This document shows positions 1-13,400 of a stretch of 64,000 nt of DNA, one piece after another. Origin of the DNA: Leuctra nigra. Lineage: Eukaryota > Arthropoda > Insecta > Plecoptera > Leuctridae. Position 1 is the stretch's first letter. Each line of letters begins with the position of its first letter. The DNA lies in NCBI GenBank assembly GCA_934045905.1, contig OW203766.1, positions 20,578,309 to 20,642,308 of the forward strand, read 5' to 3'. The position numbers were made by a program, and so were the translations under genes. A model generated the notes under the pieces. That model saw nothing but the letters and a program-made list of their open reading frames with translations, did not search any database and was not told where the DNA came from.

Positions 1-86
1 GTGGATTGTTTGATAATGATGGAAAATTTAGTGAATCTCTCACTTAGGGATGGTGTTTTGGAGGTAACCTGCGAAATAAAAACGCG

Positions 87-159
87 CACCCCGACTGGGA
101 ATCGAACCCAGATCCTTCGGGTTTCCGGCCCTATGCTTTAGCCATTAAGCTATCGGGAC
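87..159 (-). tRNA. tRNA-like gene, copy 1, isotype uncertain
   Basis: The minus strand folds as a 73-nt cloverleaf: acceptor GTCCCGA with TCGGGGT (two G-U pairs at the end), a 4-bp D stem, an anticodon arm, a 5-nt variable loop and a perfect T arm. The A box (TAGCTTAATGG) and B box (GGTTCGATTCC) of the internal Pol III promoter are intact, and a T5 terminator lies 4 nt downstream at 82-78. The anticodon loop is CCGGAAA. Position 33 is C instead of the normal U, and the anticodon position reads GGA, which would be Ser, but the long variable arm of tRNA-Ser is missing. It may be a real tRNA of unclear isotype or a transcribable pseudo-tRNA. Confidence 0.65.
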
Positions 160-392
160 GCATTCTTAATCAGCAGGTTGGGTTGCCATACAACTCTTGC
201 GAGTCCGAGTATCTGACCTATACACGAAGACTGAAGCACTTCGACTTCATTTGACAACGTGAATACATCTCTCTCGAATAGCTATGCTCAAACTTCTGAG
301 CTACGAGTGGATTGTTTGATAATGATGGAAAATTGAGTGAATCTCTCACTTAGGGATGGTGTTTTGGAGGTAACCTGCGAAATAAAAACGCG

Positions 393-465
393 CACCCCGA
401 CTGGGAATCGAACCCAGATCCTTCGGGTTTCCGGCCCTATGCTTTAGCCATTAAGCTATCGGGAC
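393..465 (-). tRNA. tRNA-like gene, copy 2, isotype uncertain
   Basis: Identical to the copy at 87-159 over the tRNA body, in the second 306-bp unit. It has the same intact A and B boxes, the same CCGGAAA anticodon loop and a T5 terminator on the minus strand at 388-384. Confidence 0.65.
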
Positions 466-698
466 GCATTCTTAATCAGCAGGTTGGGTTGCCATACAAC
501 TCTTGCGAGTCCGAGTATCTGACCTATACACGAAGACTGAAGCACTTCGACTTCATTTGACAACGTGAATACATCTCTCTCGAATGGCTATGCTCAAACT
601 TCTGAGCTACGAGTGGATTGTTTGATAATGATGGAAAATTTAGTGAATCTCTCACTTAGGGATGGTGTTTTGGAGGTAACCTGCGAAATAAAAACGCG

Positions 699-771
699 CA
701 CCCCGACTGGGAATCGAACCCAGATCCTTCGGGTTTCCGGCCCTATGCTTTAGCCATTAAGCTATCGGGAC
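699..771 (-). tRNA. tRNA-like gene, copy 3, isotype uncertain
   Basis: Identical to the first two copies, in the third, incomplete unit; its T5 terminator is at 694-690. The unit ends about 55 bp beyond the tRNA body, so upstream sequence shared by the other copies is missing here. Confidence 0.65.
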
Positions 772-951
772 GCATTCTTAATCAGCAGGTTGGGTTGCCA
801 TACAACTCTTGCGAGTCCGAGTATCATTGTATTATTGTTGTTCTCTTCTAATAGCAACAATATAATCTCCATGCCAACGGCCTTTAAAACCAATGGAGCA
901 GTACCTAGATACTACCTATTTCTAGTCCTTGACTCGCACTATTCATTTAAT

Positions 952-1228
952 TTTTGGCATTTTCCACTGGCTGCTCTGGGCTGCACCAGGACCCTTACCT
1001 AATATCGCAAAATGTTGGTGGTACGATGGTTATGAGTTCAAGGTCAGTGCTACTACGGGTATTAAGATAGGTAGCACCGTGCTAACTAGCACAGTCCTAC
1101 CATTTCGCGATATTAGGTAAGGGTCCAGGGTTGCACTGAAATGACGTCACCATACAACATTCAATGCAAATTTCAAACAGAGCAAAACTAGTGCAGCCCA
1201 GTGCAGCCAGTGGAAAACGCCATTTCTC
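952..1228. repeat. Fold-back (inverted-repeat) element, MITE-like
   Basis: GGCATTTTCCACTGGCTG followed by GACCCTTACCTAATATCGC at about 954-1008 reappears in reverse complement at about 1103-1225. The left arm lacks roughly 70 bp found in the right arm. No coding capacity. The rest of 826-1441 holds A-rich (AAATA)n sequence at about 1316-1420 and no recognisable exon. Confidence 0.75.
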
Positions 1229-1441
1229 AACTTATATAGAAAAATATAGAGTGAATTGCTGAAGTAGTAGGTATCTACTTGTATGTTTTTATAGTAGTCT
1301 ACGCTGAGATAGAAATTTAAAAATAAATATTAATATTGCACTCTGCTTGGAGTTAAGCACACTTGGAAAAAAAGAAAATAAATAAATAAAAATAAATAAA
1401 TAAAAATAAATAAATAAAGAGAGTTGGAAACTGATTCTTAC

Positions 1442-4400
1442 CTCACAAGAGTGGTTGATGAATCTGGCCGCATTTCCTCTCATCGTGGCATCGACAACCA
1501 GCTGATCGTCGATCCTGAACATGTAGCAGCCGATGTCCTTGCGGTCGTACAGCTTCTCCCGATAGTCCGTGAGAGTGGACCTGATCACTTCGCCCGCATA
1601 CTCCACCACCATCTCACCGGACTCGATGTCTCGCAGGCAGAACAGCCCTCGGCCGTGGATGTGCGACCGGTACACCCCCACCGCCTCCTTCGACGTCTCC
1701 TTCAGATGTCTGAACCTCATCGCCATCGGCAAGTTTGAACTGGTCGCTCGACGATTGTTCCCGCTGACGGTGTCCTCCGACATGGCGACTAGTTTCGGAG
1801 GCTTGCGATGTCGCGATGCCAGCCAGCTGAACAGATCGTACGGAGAACGATCGATAAACGGCTCCGTTCGACCGCATCCTGATGGGTTCTCAATGGGGGC
1901 TGTCTCCGGGTCCTCATCGTTAGGTCGAGTGAGTCGGTGGTAGCGAGGCTTGTAGTTCACGCATCGGTTCACGCCGGTCAGTTGTTCTGTGAGGTATCGG
2001 AGTCCGTTGTGACTCAGGCCAAGCATCTGAAGCCCACCAATGTTTGCACCGAACGGATTCTTCGTAAGTGGAGACATCTTGTGGAGGACCCGAGCTTTCT
2101 GCACGGCTTCGAAGACTTTCTCCCAAACTTCCGAGACAGATGCAGACGTGCATGAGAAACCGTCTTGAGACTGAACCTGATACATCAGTTTCGATGGAGT
2201 AGAAACCTTTGGCATGATCTTTATCCTTTCTTTTGGCACCCATCGCTTCTTCACCGGTTTAATTGTTTGATTAGCTTCTGCGTTGTCTGCCAGTGGACTC
2301 TTATCAACAAGAATAATTGCGGGAATGCAAGCTTTGTTATTGACTATTGGTTCCGAGGGTTTGGGCTTTGGCTCGGGTTCTTTAACTACATTCTTCATAG
2401 TAACCACAGGCATTGGTTTTTGAGTAATTTTGTAAAAACCATTCTTATCGGACTTTTGTATAACAAGTTTGACTGCATTTGTGTTTGGAGCGGCAGGTTT
2501 CGTGGCCGGAACTGCAACAGATATTGCCGGCTGGTTTTCAGTGTTGGCTCGACTTGTTTCCGTGCCCTGTTGCCATCGGTTCAGTTCAGCGTTGCCTTTC
2601 AACATCGGTTTCACTTCCAATTTCTTTGGCGGCGGAACTTGTTGCCGAACAGAATTATTATGACTCTGCATCACAGGAACTGGAATATGAACTTTTGTAG
2701 ATTTGAAGGAAGACATCTGTCTCATGAGTGGCACACTCTTGGTGTTATTCGAGTTGGAAACTGCGGAAGGATATTGTCTGTACGACGCAGGAGGTGGACA
2801 CTGAGGCATGTAGCACGGCTTGGGCTTCTGTATGGCAGGTTGAACAACTCTCTTGGGAACGTACGTGTTAGCAGTGTTCAATGACCAAGAGTTAGTGATT
2901 GTGTTCTGCGGCCGAGTTGCCACGGTAACAGCTGGAGCATGAAGACTAAGAGGAATCTGATTCGACATTCCCTGATTGATCTGAGAGTTGGGCATGATGA
3001 CGTAGCTCGTGGGGAGATCAATGCGAGGATCGATCTTGTTGGTTTGGTACACCTGAGTGGTGGTGGCTGAATAGCTGCTGCTTGCTGCAACCATCCCTTG
3101 CATGCCGGGCAGGAACTGGTTGGAAGACATCACCTGGCTCGAGGACATCACGGTGTTGCTGACGATGGTTTCCAGCCCGTAGTAAACCTGCGGGCTGGAG
3201 AGGAACATCCCCCCGGATTGATCCTGGTACATCTCTAGCGGAGCGGTGTTCAGCAGCATCTGATCCTGACTCACGAGGCTGCACGTCGGCTGTTGGATGA
3301 TCGTTCCCATCATCGGATGCTGCTGAGACAACTGCACGTTCGGAAGCATCACATTCCCGTTCTGTAATCCCACGTAGCTCTCCGGGGCGGACTGGAGCTG
3401 GAATGTTCCCGGAACAATTCCGTTAGCAAGATACTGAGGTTTGAACGAGTTGTTCTGGACGTCTATCGTGGCGATGTACTGCACGTTCTGCGATGACTGC
3501 TGCTGGTACTGGTCGAGGTAAGTCGGCATCATGTTGGCGGGAGGGAGTTGCTGCATGATGACGGTGGGCTGCATGGACGGCTGAGTCATCATCATAGTTG
3601 CCATGTTGTTGTTACACACCATGCCTGACTGTACTTTCACAGGCTGGATATCAGGAGTCGGCTTCACTTTCGGAGGTCTTCCTCGCCTCGCGTACGAGAT
3701 TATTCGTGGTAGAGTTCGGGCATTAGGTGTCTTGTTCTGGATGATTGTGGTTTGCAGTGGTATGGAAGCTGTTGATACAGGAAGCGGCAAAACTGGCTGA
3801 TTCCCTACAGTGTCATTGCGCTCCTCTTTGACGATGACTGGAAACATACCAGGTTCAGGTTTGATGAAAACGTCTGTAACACAGCCAAAGTTCTTTTCTA
3901 CGGGGAATTCTGTAGGATCGCATGCCTTCTTTGTGTTGTCGCCTTCGCTGGATCGAGTCTCCGAGTCACTCTCACTGGTGGAGAGAATGAACTCGCTGCT
4001 GCACGTCGGCAAATGTCTCTCGTAGCTGACTCTTGTGCGATACGTGCGATGACACCGCGCACACTTGACCGGCTTCTCCAGATCTCCGTCGACGTCGGGC
4101 GGAGGAGGAGAGCCGCCCTCACTGCTGCTACTACTCGAGTCGACAGCGCCGTCGACCTGCAGCAATCTCGGGCGACCGTGCCAGAACTTGTTCTCCTTCC
4201 CTTCTTCTTCGCGGTGTCTAGTTGACGTCGGCTCCTTCAGATCGCTGTCTTCAGAGGTGAGCGATGTGGGAGTGGAGGAGCGAGCGAGGGAGGTGAGAAC
4301 GCCGTCGGGAAGCCGCAGCTCATGCAGCTTGTGTTCTGCCGTGACGTCGATGGTGATGAGGTTGTCTCCAGATCTTGTGCCGTGGCTGGGAAGCTTCCGT

Positions 4401-7400
4401 CGTTTCGAGCTGTCGACCGTGCAGCTCCAGGTCAAGCTGCAGGAGCGTTGTTGACCGCGCGTCGCGGCGCTCCTTCTTACAGGCTGCGCAATCACCTCGG
4501 ACTTGCTCCTCTTCAGCTCGCGAGCGCAATGAGAGATGACAGTATCGGTTTCAGTAGCGGTCGGAATCAAATCCTCGACATTGTCCTTCGAGTCTCCAAA
4601 CCACAGATCTTTCATCAAGTTCCGTTCCTCCTCATGCTTGGTGTTTCGTTCCACTTCTTCATTCAACATTGCATCCTCACTCATATCTTTACCTTCGTTG
4701 TTGCCATCAACATCAGAACTGTAACACGAATCCTTCAGATCCATCGATGAGAAATCTTCATAATTCATCAGCTTTGGCTCTAGAATATCTTGCATCGATA
4801 TGCCATCGAGTAGGTCATGGGGCAGATCTTCAAATATTGCATCTTTCAACTCTGGTGGCAGCAAATCAGCGGCATTTTCTTCCACTTCCCGGCTAGTGAT
4901 GGTGTCTAAGATATAATCCATTCTCTCGCGAATTACATTTCTGTCAGCATCTGCTTGATTGTCCATTAAATCAATGTCCGCTTGCTCTGCGGGTGACTTC
5001 AATAACTTCCGATGCCATTCTGCTACTTCTTCCAGCTCTCGCTTGACAACACTCTCGTCTCGATCATGATTGATTGTGACATTCCTCCCGAGATCGACGC
5101 CTTCCTCGCAGTCCATGAGCGGAGATATGGTCTTCATGGTGTACTGCACAATCCGCCACGGTTCTGCAGTGGACCAGTACAGCCGAGTGCATTGGAAGTC
5201 GGCCGGGAGGATGGCATCCACGCTGTCTGACAAACCCGAAGCAAACTTTCCTAAGCTCTCCATGTACAGCGAGCCAATCATGAACCTCACTTGCTTGGGA
5301 TCGACGTATTTCTTCTTCTTGCGATCAAGCTCAACGTAGATTGGTCGTCTCAGATCGAACTCTTCACTGCAGTGGATTGCTTTGCCGAGAGAGTCATTTG
5401 TGTGGTGAGGACAGAAGACATTTTTGTCTTCCATGAAGACAGACCCGTTCACTCGAGCGCAGGGGAAGTGGTAAGTGTTGAAGCAGTTACGAGAACAGCA
5501 TCCGACGCTAGCACCTTTCTTCCCGCACATCTCGCAGTTGATCTTCCTGCCGCGGAAAACGGCGCTGTGAACGTTCTGCAAAGAACCGTCGATCTCTTCG
5601 AAAACTTCCGAGGACCAGAGAGCACAGTTCGAGTGTGTCCACTCATTCTGGCCGCAGTAGAGAAGTCGGCCCTCCTCCGCTGGTAATCCGTCCCCGATGC
5701 CCTTGCACAACGCACATATTCTGACATCGTTCAGAGTGAATCCGCTGTAGTAATACTCCAGACTTTTCCCAGACGCCCACTCGGGCACCGTCAACTCCGG
5801 AGCAGTGTCCACAGAATTGTCCATCTCCAGCATTTCTTCCGACACTTCCGGTCGCTCCTCGCGAGGTCTCGAACTCACTGAAACTTGGTCCAGCTTGGGA
5901 TCGAACCATGGGAACAGATCCTTCAAGCTGTGGTAGTAAGCAGCCAACAACTCCTCCGTCTCGGAACCTGACAGCATCAACAGGTGCTCCATCTCCTGGT
6001 TGAATTGCAGCAGCGACAAGTATTCACAGTTGTCCACTTTCTTCTTGATGTCCAGCAGAGTTAATGTCGGCTGTGATCTGAAGCTCTCCATGCAGAGACA
6101 CCTGGTGCCGGCGTCCTCGCTAGCTCCACTGGTGTAGTCAACTCCGGTGGACGGAGCGTACACTCTCACTGGCTCGATGACCACCTCGTCCGAGCTGACC
6201 TTGAGCTCATCGTCAGCGCTGCCGATGCCAGAGTCGCTCGGCGTCACAGCGAGGAGACACGACTTGGGCGGTGATTTGTCTGCGCTGCAATCACTGAACG
6301 TAGAATCCAACGACTCGGCGCTTCCGTCTTCTGCGGCCGACTCTTTCATCTCATTAATCTTGTCCACACAAACAGAACAGTCTCGGATTTTGTACTTCTC
6401 TTTAAGGCTTGCTTCCAATGTAGGCGGCTCCGATGTTTTCGGAGACTCGGAACCTCCAACCGGTAGATCGACTTTGACCAGCGATATCACAAGTTGCTTC
6501 CCTCCAAGTTGCTTCCCTCCAAGTTGCAGCAATGGCGATTCCCTTGACACTTCTTTATTAACTTCTTCTTCTACAGGCACATTATTTATCACATCTTCTT
6601 TAGCTGAATCGGGGTCCTCCAGTTCAGGGAAGGGAACCCTCTTCGGCGGAGCTCGGCACAAACAGGACTTCTTCTTGGGACTATACTTGAGGAGAGCACG
6701 AGCCCGCCGGTTCTTGCTGAGAGCCTTGATGACGGCGGTGTAACCAGACTTCAGAGCATCTTCCACGGACGCTCGCCATGGACCGACAGCGCAACAGTTC
6801 CTGAAAGAGAACACGTTAATAATCAGAACCTAGTAGCATGTAGGTAGATTACATTTCTGATAATATGTAGTACCTAATCGGAGTTAAACCATGCAAGATT
6901 ATCCTTCTCTTCCTAGAAAAAAGCATTCTACTGGTTCCCCTCGGTAAAAACATTTCAATTAGCTTGTAAATAGTTTTATTGTGATGAGAGTTCCAAACGT
7001 TTCAGAAAGTGAAGTAACATTATCGAGAAACCAGAATATTGTATAAATAAGATTGTTTATTATGTAAAATATGTAGTTCAGAATTTAACATCCATGGATT
7101 AATGAAATATTTAAATATGCATGTTTAAGTGTGTTAGAAGTTCACTTAGGCAGGGTTGCCACTCTTCTAACCTACCAAAAAAGGTAGCAATAGTGGCCCC
7201 AAATGGATAAAATAGTGATCAAATAGTGGCCAAGAACTGGTAAAAAGAGGAATAAAAGTAACCAAAACTATGCAACATCAACATTTGGTGACTTGGAAAA
7301 TTAATTCAATGTTGAACAATAAATAAATAAGGATATCTGAAGATCTGTAGCAAAGAGTAGAAGATTCAAGTGAATCAACATGAGATTGCATTTGTCAACA

Positions 7401-10400
7401 ATGTAGTAGCATGAAAACAGGTGTTTGGGTACAGTAAGAAATACTTTAGGTACCACATTCAACAAGTGTTACGTTTAACAATGCAATGACAACTGAGAAC
7501 CCATTATTGTATCAGATCATTGTTGTGTTTCCATGATTGTCAACAAAGTGTTTAAAAAGTAAAATTAATTTCAGATGTGAGAAAATTAATTTCAGTGAAT
7601 AGTTTTGTATAATAACTAACAACTTCTCAAGTTCCAGTTTACTTGAAGAATAAGTTCAAAATATCAGAGTTAGAGTATCCCATACAACTTGAAATATTTT
7701 TTCTGAAGATAACACAGAGCCATAACTAGAGCCATGCGGGAAATGAAGAATGGTCGTGCGCCTGGTATTGATGAGGTTACCATAGAAATGGTAAAAGCTG
7801 CAGGGGAGGATGGTAGAAGATGGCTTTGTAGAGTGATCCGAGCAGCATGGGAACAGAAGAGAATTCCAGTTGATTGGGAAAAGGGGATTATTGTTCCCCT
7901 TTTTAAGAAAGGAGATCGAAGGAAATGTAATAATTACCGGGGTGTGACCTTACTCTGTCAGTGTGCGAAGTTGTTTGAGAAGATAGTGGAACGGAGATTG
8001 AAGAATTATGTTGAAGAGGGGTTGCGAGAAGAACAGTATGGATTTCGGAGAGGGCGATCGACAATAGACGCAATTTTCACAGTGCGACAGATGATGGAGC
8101 AGCAGTGGGAGAGGGGGCAGGAAATGCATATGGCTTTCTTGGACTTGGAGAAGGCGTATGACAGGTTGCCAAGGGAAATAGTTTGGGAGTGTTTGGTGAA
8201 GAGAGGAATAGGCAAGGACTTGGTTGAGCGGATCAAATGTATGTATCAGAACAGTGTGAGTTGTGTGCAGTCGGGAGTGGGGAGATCGGAATGGTTTAGT
8301 ATTAGTGAAGGGCTTCGGCAAGGGAGTGTGTTGTCACCAACACTGTTCATCATAGTAATGGACGAGTTGTTGAAGAAAGCAGAGCCGAATGAGGGGATCG
8401 ATACTCAAACGTTGATTTATGCGGATGATGTGGTGGTGTGGGGAGAAACTAGGGAGGAAGTGCAGTTAAAGATTGATAAGTGGAGTGAAGAGACAGAGAA
8501 GATGGGTTTGAGAATAAGCGAAGAGAAGAGTGAAGTAATGACAATGGAAAGAAAGAAGCTTAAACACGGTCATGCTAGGATCAAGCTTGGAGAGGGATGG
8601 TTGAAGGAGGTGGAAGAGTTTAAGTATCTGGGTAGCCTGCTCACCAACAAGGCTAAAGTAGACAGAGAAATACAAGAAAGAAGAAAGAAAGCAGAGGCAT
8701 TTTATCAAGCAGTGAGGAAGTTGCTGTGGAATGAGAAGTTTCCACAAGTCTGCAAGATCATTATGTACAAGATGTATTTCCTGCCAATTCTAACATATGG
8801 GGCAGTGACGTGGTCAGCAGGTGGAAAGGAAATGAATCAGCTACAGGCAGCTGAGATGAAGTTTTTGAGGAGTGTGAAGGGGGTGACAAGAATGGATAGG
8901 ATCCAAAGTAGGAAGATAAGAAAAGAGCTTGGGGTTGAAAGATTGGTGTTCAAGCTGGGAAGAGAGAGGCTTAGGTGGTTCGGCCACATGAAGAGGATGG
9001 GAACCGATAGAGTGCCAAGGCGGGTGTTTGAAGCGGCTACAGGGGGAACTCGGAGAGTGGGGCGACCAAGAGACAGGTGGATTGGACTGATCAAGGAGGA
9101 TGTGTTGGAGAGAGGAGGAAGGTGGAGTGAGTTGGAGGCTGAGAGACAGTGGGAGGACAGAACATGGTGGAAGGAATTTGTGGAACAATTAGAAGTGGAA
9201 GAAGAAGAAGAGGAGGAAGAAGAGGAGGAAACGCCAGGCGTGGCCAGCCGGTTTCCAGGAGTCCTGCGGCCCTAGTGTTGGTGGGAATACCCACCCCCTG
9301 ACCCATTAAATTGGAACCAGGGATGGATTATTATTATAACACAGCAAGGAATCAAATTAATTCCATGTCTCATATTTCTGACAATTGCAGGAGCAGTCTA
9401 GAAGTTACCAAAGTCCCTCTTCTAGACGACTGCAGTGAAGAGTTGACAGAAACATTCATTGAGGAAGATTCTGTGAAGACCCAAGACGAGAACAGAATCA
9501 ACTGACTTTCAACATCACTTAGTTATCGAAGAAGATATTACAATTACTCATTACATGTAGACTTTAACAAGTACAGTTCACAACTGTCAAGTTATTGTCT
9601 TAATCATATGTACCAACTGCTCAAGGATATAGAATTATCTTTGTTATTATCTTTGTTATAGTATTGCCCAGCGTTTATGACATAGCAGATTTGTCAGGAC
9701 ATTTAATTAACCGTGTTTCTTCATGGCTTGTTTCTTTCTTGCAGAGTCAGTTGGTCTGAGAGATCACATACGCTCGTTCAATGCCCTGCCCTCGTGAGAA
9801 CATCTTTCCCACACACTCGAGGAAAGAACACACATCCCAAACCATTGCCATCAATAATAAACCATACATCAAGGATCACGCCAAGAAACATTACTGTGAG
9901 AGCGTGAACATTTCATGTTATATGAAGAATCTTAATTTATATACATCATAGTTACAATATCTAATCATTACTGTGGGCAACCTCAATATATTTGATATGT
10001 TCTACTTTCAGCGGCGATTCGAGTGTCGTCACGTGTTGTTGCGATTCGAGCTCCGATTGGGTGAGATACCAACTCGGCGGCAAAACATTGCGTAAAAAAC
10101 AGCAAAACAAATGCAACCATGGAAGACGGGCCTAATACTGCCTGTGCTTATGTCCAATTGTCATTGAATCGAGGTAACTAGCTCCTCTCACTCATCCACT
10201 GGCCCTTTGGTTAAAGTCTCATTCACAATGTACACTCGGCCAAACAAAACTTGAACGTTGATCAAATTTGAATGACTGCTGGTCATGTCCCATAACCAAT
10301 CAAAGCTTGTTATTATCATTGAAATGTGAGGTCACCTACTAGATTGAGACAATGAGATCGCTTAGACTGACTTCTGATGGTGTGATCTTACATTTATCAG

Positions 10401-13400
10401 CCTATCAGATTTATTGAACGTTCAAGTTTTGTTTGGCCAAGTGTACCTCTAACTTTAACTTGAAACGATAACGTTAACTAAAGAATGTTTGTTTTACAGG
10501 ATCACTGGGTAGCATTCACAAAGGCAAAAATAACTTGACAACGTAAACGTGAAAGTTACCAATCTCCAAACATTCAAGTTATCATCAACCGACCTTGAGA
10601 TCAACCAATAGAAATCGTGCAACAATACGAAGATACCCGAGGTGAGAAAAAGGAATCCGAGGTATTCTATTTGAAGTGTTGTGATTGGCTAACAGTTTAC
10701 GTTGCATTGTCATTGTGAATAGGTTAAAGTTAAAGTTAATGGAATCATTATTGTTTCATGTTGCTAGTGGAGCAGTCTTCTCCTCCAATGAGCCAGAAGG
10801 TGGAGTCCCTGAAGAGGGACTCAATACTTAACATTGTTCGTAGGTACCCTGAGCAACCCACTTGAGATTGGGTAACCAATCCCGGAGGAGAGTGGGTCAG
10901 GGCAGGGGGCCGATTCTATAACGAAAACGAAATCATACCGACCTGGAATCATTTCAGATCCTTATGGCCGTGAAATTATTCCAGGCCGGAATGATTTCGT
11001 TTTTGTTATAGAATAGGCCCCCTTGGCTGTTTTCAAGGCGTTCAAATTCTACTTTTTAGGAAAGCAAAACTTCAGTAAATTTCATAGAACTGGCTAGTTC
11101 CATACTATGTTAACATTGTATTTGTTAACATGATGATATTCAACTTTTTATAAAAAATAATCGATACCTACCTATCTAAATAAAAATACCTACTATGTCT
11201 TTAGATTGATTTATATAACAAATGTTAAATCCTTTCCGGGCAAGCTAATGTTCTGCTTTGAGTTCAAGGGCTCTATGTCAACAATTTCAATGACTGGAGA
11301 ACGACAGATTACGAAACAAGCTTCCAGATGAGATGAATCTTCAATATTAAACGAACATGCACACCTTGTCCGTTGTCTTGGAATAAGCAATGAAAGACAT
11401 CACCGATGGCCTTGAACAACCAGATATCAATAATCTCTTCCGAACAATGAGAAACTTGAAACATCAGTTTCTTCCAAGTAAGTTGAACTTCCTTTTTCTT
11501 CAAGAATAATTTGTCTTAAAAGCTGGGCAATACTACTTTTCAAACTACGTACAACATTAAACACACATTTTAACTTTTCACTATGTAGTAATTAATTAAT
11601 TGTGTTTTTGTGGATGTTGAATCATATTATTAACTATTGTCTTGACAATTACACCTACTATGTTGTATTGTACTTGTGACTTTGTTCAATAAATAATACA
11701 TTTGCTGTACCACGCTGTTATCTCTACAACATATCCAAAACCCAAAGGTAATTTTCATTTCTTTTACAAACACATAACGAGGTTTAATGAACACCGAACA
11801 GTTGGGAAGGAAGATTCCTATTGAGACCTACCGGCAGACGAACTCCACCGACTCGGGGAGGAAACTCAGCACTTGGTACTTCTCGTCGGACACGCCCTCA
11901 CACTTGGCGTGGACCCAGCACTTGCAGCGGCCACACTCCATCATCTGAAACATTCAATATTATAAATAATACAAGAGTAGGAAGCAGCATGCACATTGAC
12001 AATGCATAAGTGCATGTAATGATTGATGGAAATATAATAATAATGCACATTGACAATGCATAAGTGCATGTAATGATTGATGGAAATATAATAATACTGT
12101 CTTCTATCTACGGAAATAAAATTGCAGCTCATCAATCTAAAAATGAAAGATTGTGTCAGAAGAGACCACAAATAACTTGGCAAGAGGACTTAATCTGACA
12201 TTGTTGCTATATTCTGGTCGCATAGCTTTTGAAATAGAGCTGATTGAAGTCTTGTTGGATTTATTTATTTTATAAGCAGCAACCTATTGAAAAGTTCGAT
12301 AATTGCGTGTTTTTTTCTGGTTTCAAACTGACTTACAGTGGCAGTGCAGAACATTCCTGAAAATAATGAAAAATGAATGAAGGCACAGATGAAGGTGGAA
12401 AATAAGACACTAATCTCTTTCAAAAAGAAGGCTTCTGGTATGTCAATGTTCAGCGTGAAAGGGAGGCGAGATGGTCAAGGAGAGCCTTGCTAGAGGCAAG
12501 GCAATAGACGTCCCCAGGTGCAAACGAGGACGACATAGAGAGGAGTGGAAGAAGCAGGTCATACTGGACATGGAGGCAAGTGGGTTGGGAGATCCAGACC
12601 GCTTGGACAGGAGGAAATGGCTGTAGAGTGCAGAGAACCTGCTGTATCCTAAAAATAATATATTGTTAATAGAACAAATAAATCAATATCTTTCAACAAG
12701 AAGCCAATGAATCAAACCTTGGAATCATAGTCGTCGTCCTCGTAGCACTTCTGACACAGAGGGCAGTAGTTCCCCTTCTTCCTCAACTTGAAGCAAGTGT
12801 TGCAGAAGGGCAGATTCCCGACGAACTGCGTGACATTTGCGATGCCGCAGCTGTTGCATCGGAGACACGACGAGCAGACCCAGGGGCGGTCGGGCGAGTG
12901 GAGACGACTTATCCCGTTGCCTAGACAGCTGGTGTGGTAGGTGCGTCGACACCGCTGGCAGCTCAGCTGTTGACCCGAGCCTTGACCACAGCTGTGACAC
13001 ACCTGATGGCACATCGTCATGTTTAGCAGGAATCAGAATTGAGAAATTGTAGGTAAAGAAAACTAAGAAAAAATTACACAAAAATAAGATGCAAAAGAAT
13101 ATCAATTTAAACTTAGGCAGACAACTTGATTGGTGCATTCAAAAAAAGAGTAAAAGATGGCGAGTGCTTGAATAAGAAAGAACTTCATTGGGCTGCATGA
13201 TAATTACAGGACTGCAGGTATTTGAAATTCTCAGCAGAATATTTTAATTTTCTGGTTTTACATTTGATAGGTAATTAAATTAGGTACCTAGGTACCAACT
13301 TATACATAATTTTAACCTATATTGTTTATTGGTTGATACCTATTACCTACTAGGTACATACTACTAGAAATATGAAATAAATGAATACATAATAATTACA

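Larger units (their letters stand above)
1..825. repeat. Tandem array of a 306-bp unit with tRNA-like genes, about 2.7 copies
   Basis: The same sequence recurs at an exact 306-bp offset: the tRNA-like segments lie at 87, 393 and 699. The copies differ by only a few bases, for example AATAGCTATG versus AATGGCTATG and AAAATTTAG versus AAAATTGAG. The array enters from the left edge and stops abruptly after GAGTATC near 825. Near-identity of the copies implies recent amplification or homogenisation. The array could be a small tRNA gene cluster or a tRNA-derived satellite. Confidence 0.93.

Noticed and set aside
87..159. Calling the tRNA-like genes tRNA-Ser (GGA)
   Set aside because: The anticodon position reads GGA, but tRNA-Ser needs a long variable arm, and U33 is missing, so I left the isotype open.
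1..1441. Last trx exon (end of SET and post-SET) within the window
   Set aside because: No minus-strand frame with the expected Cys-rich post-SET pattern is present; it must lie to the left.
1424..6743. Many plus-strand open frames opposite trx, up to 239 codons
   Set aside because: They are antisense shadows of the trx coding exon, whose minus-strand frame carries clear PHD, FYR and SET domains.
11309..11503. Open frame in trx intron 6 as a missing trx exon
   Set aside because: Exon 6 (ending at 11832) joins exon 7 (starting at 6800) in frame and completes the PHD3 Cys pattern, so no exon is needed there.
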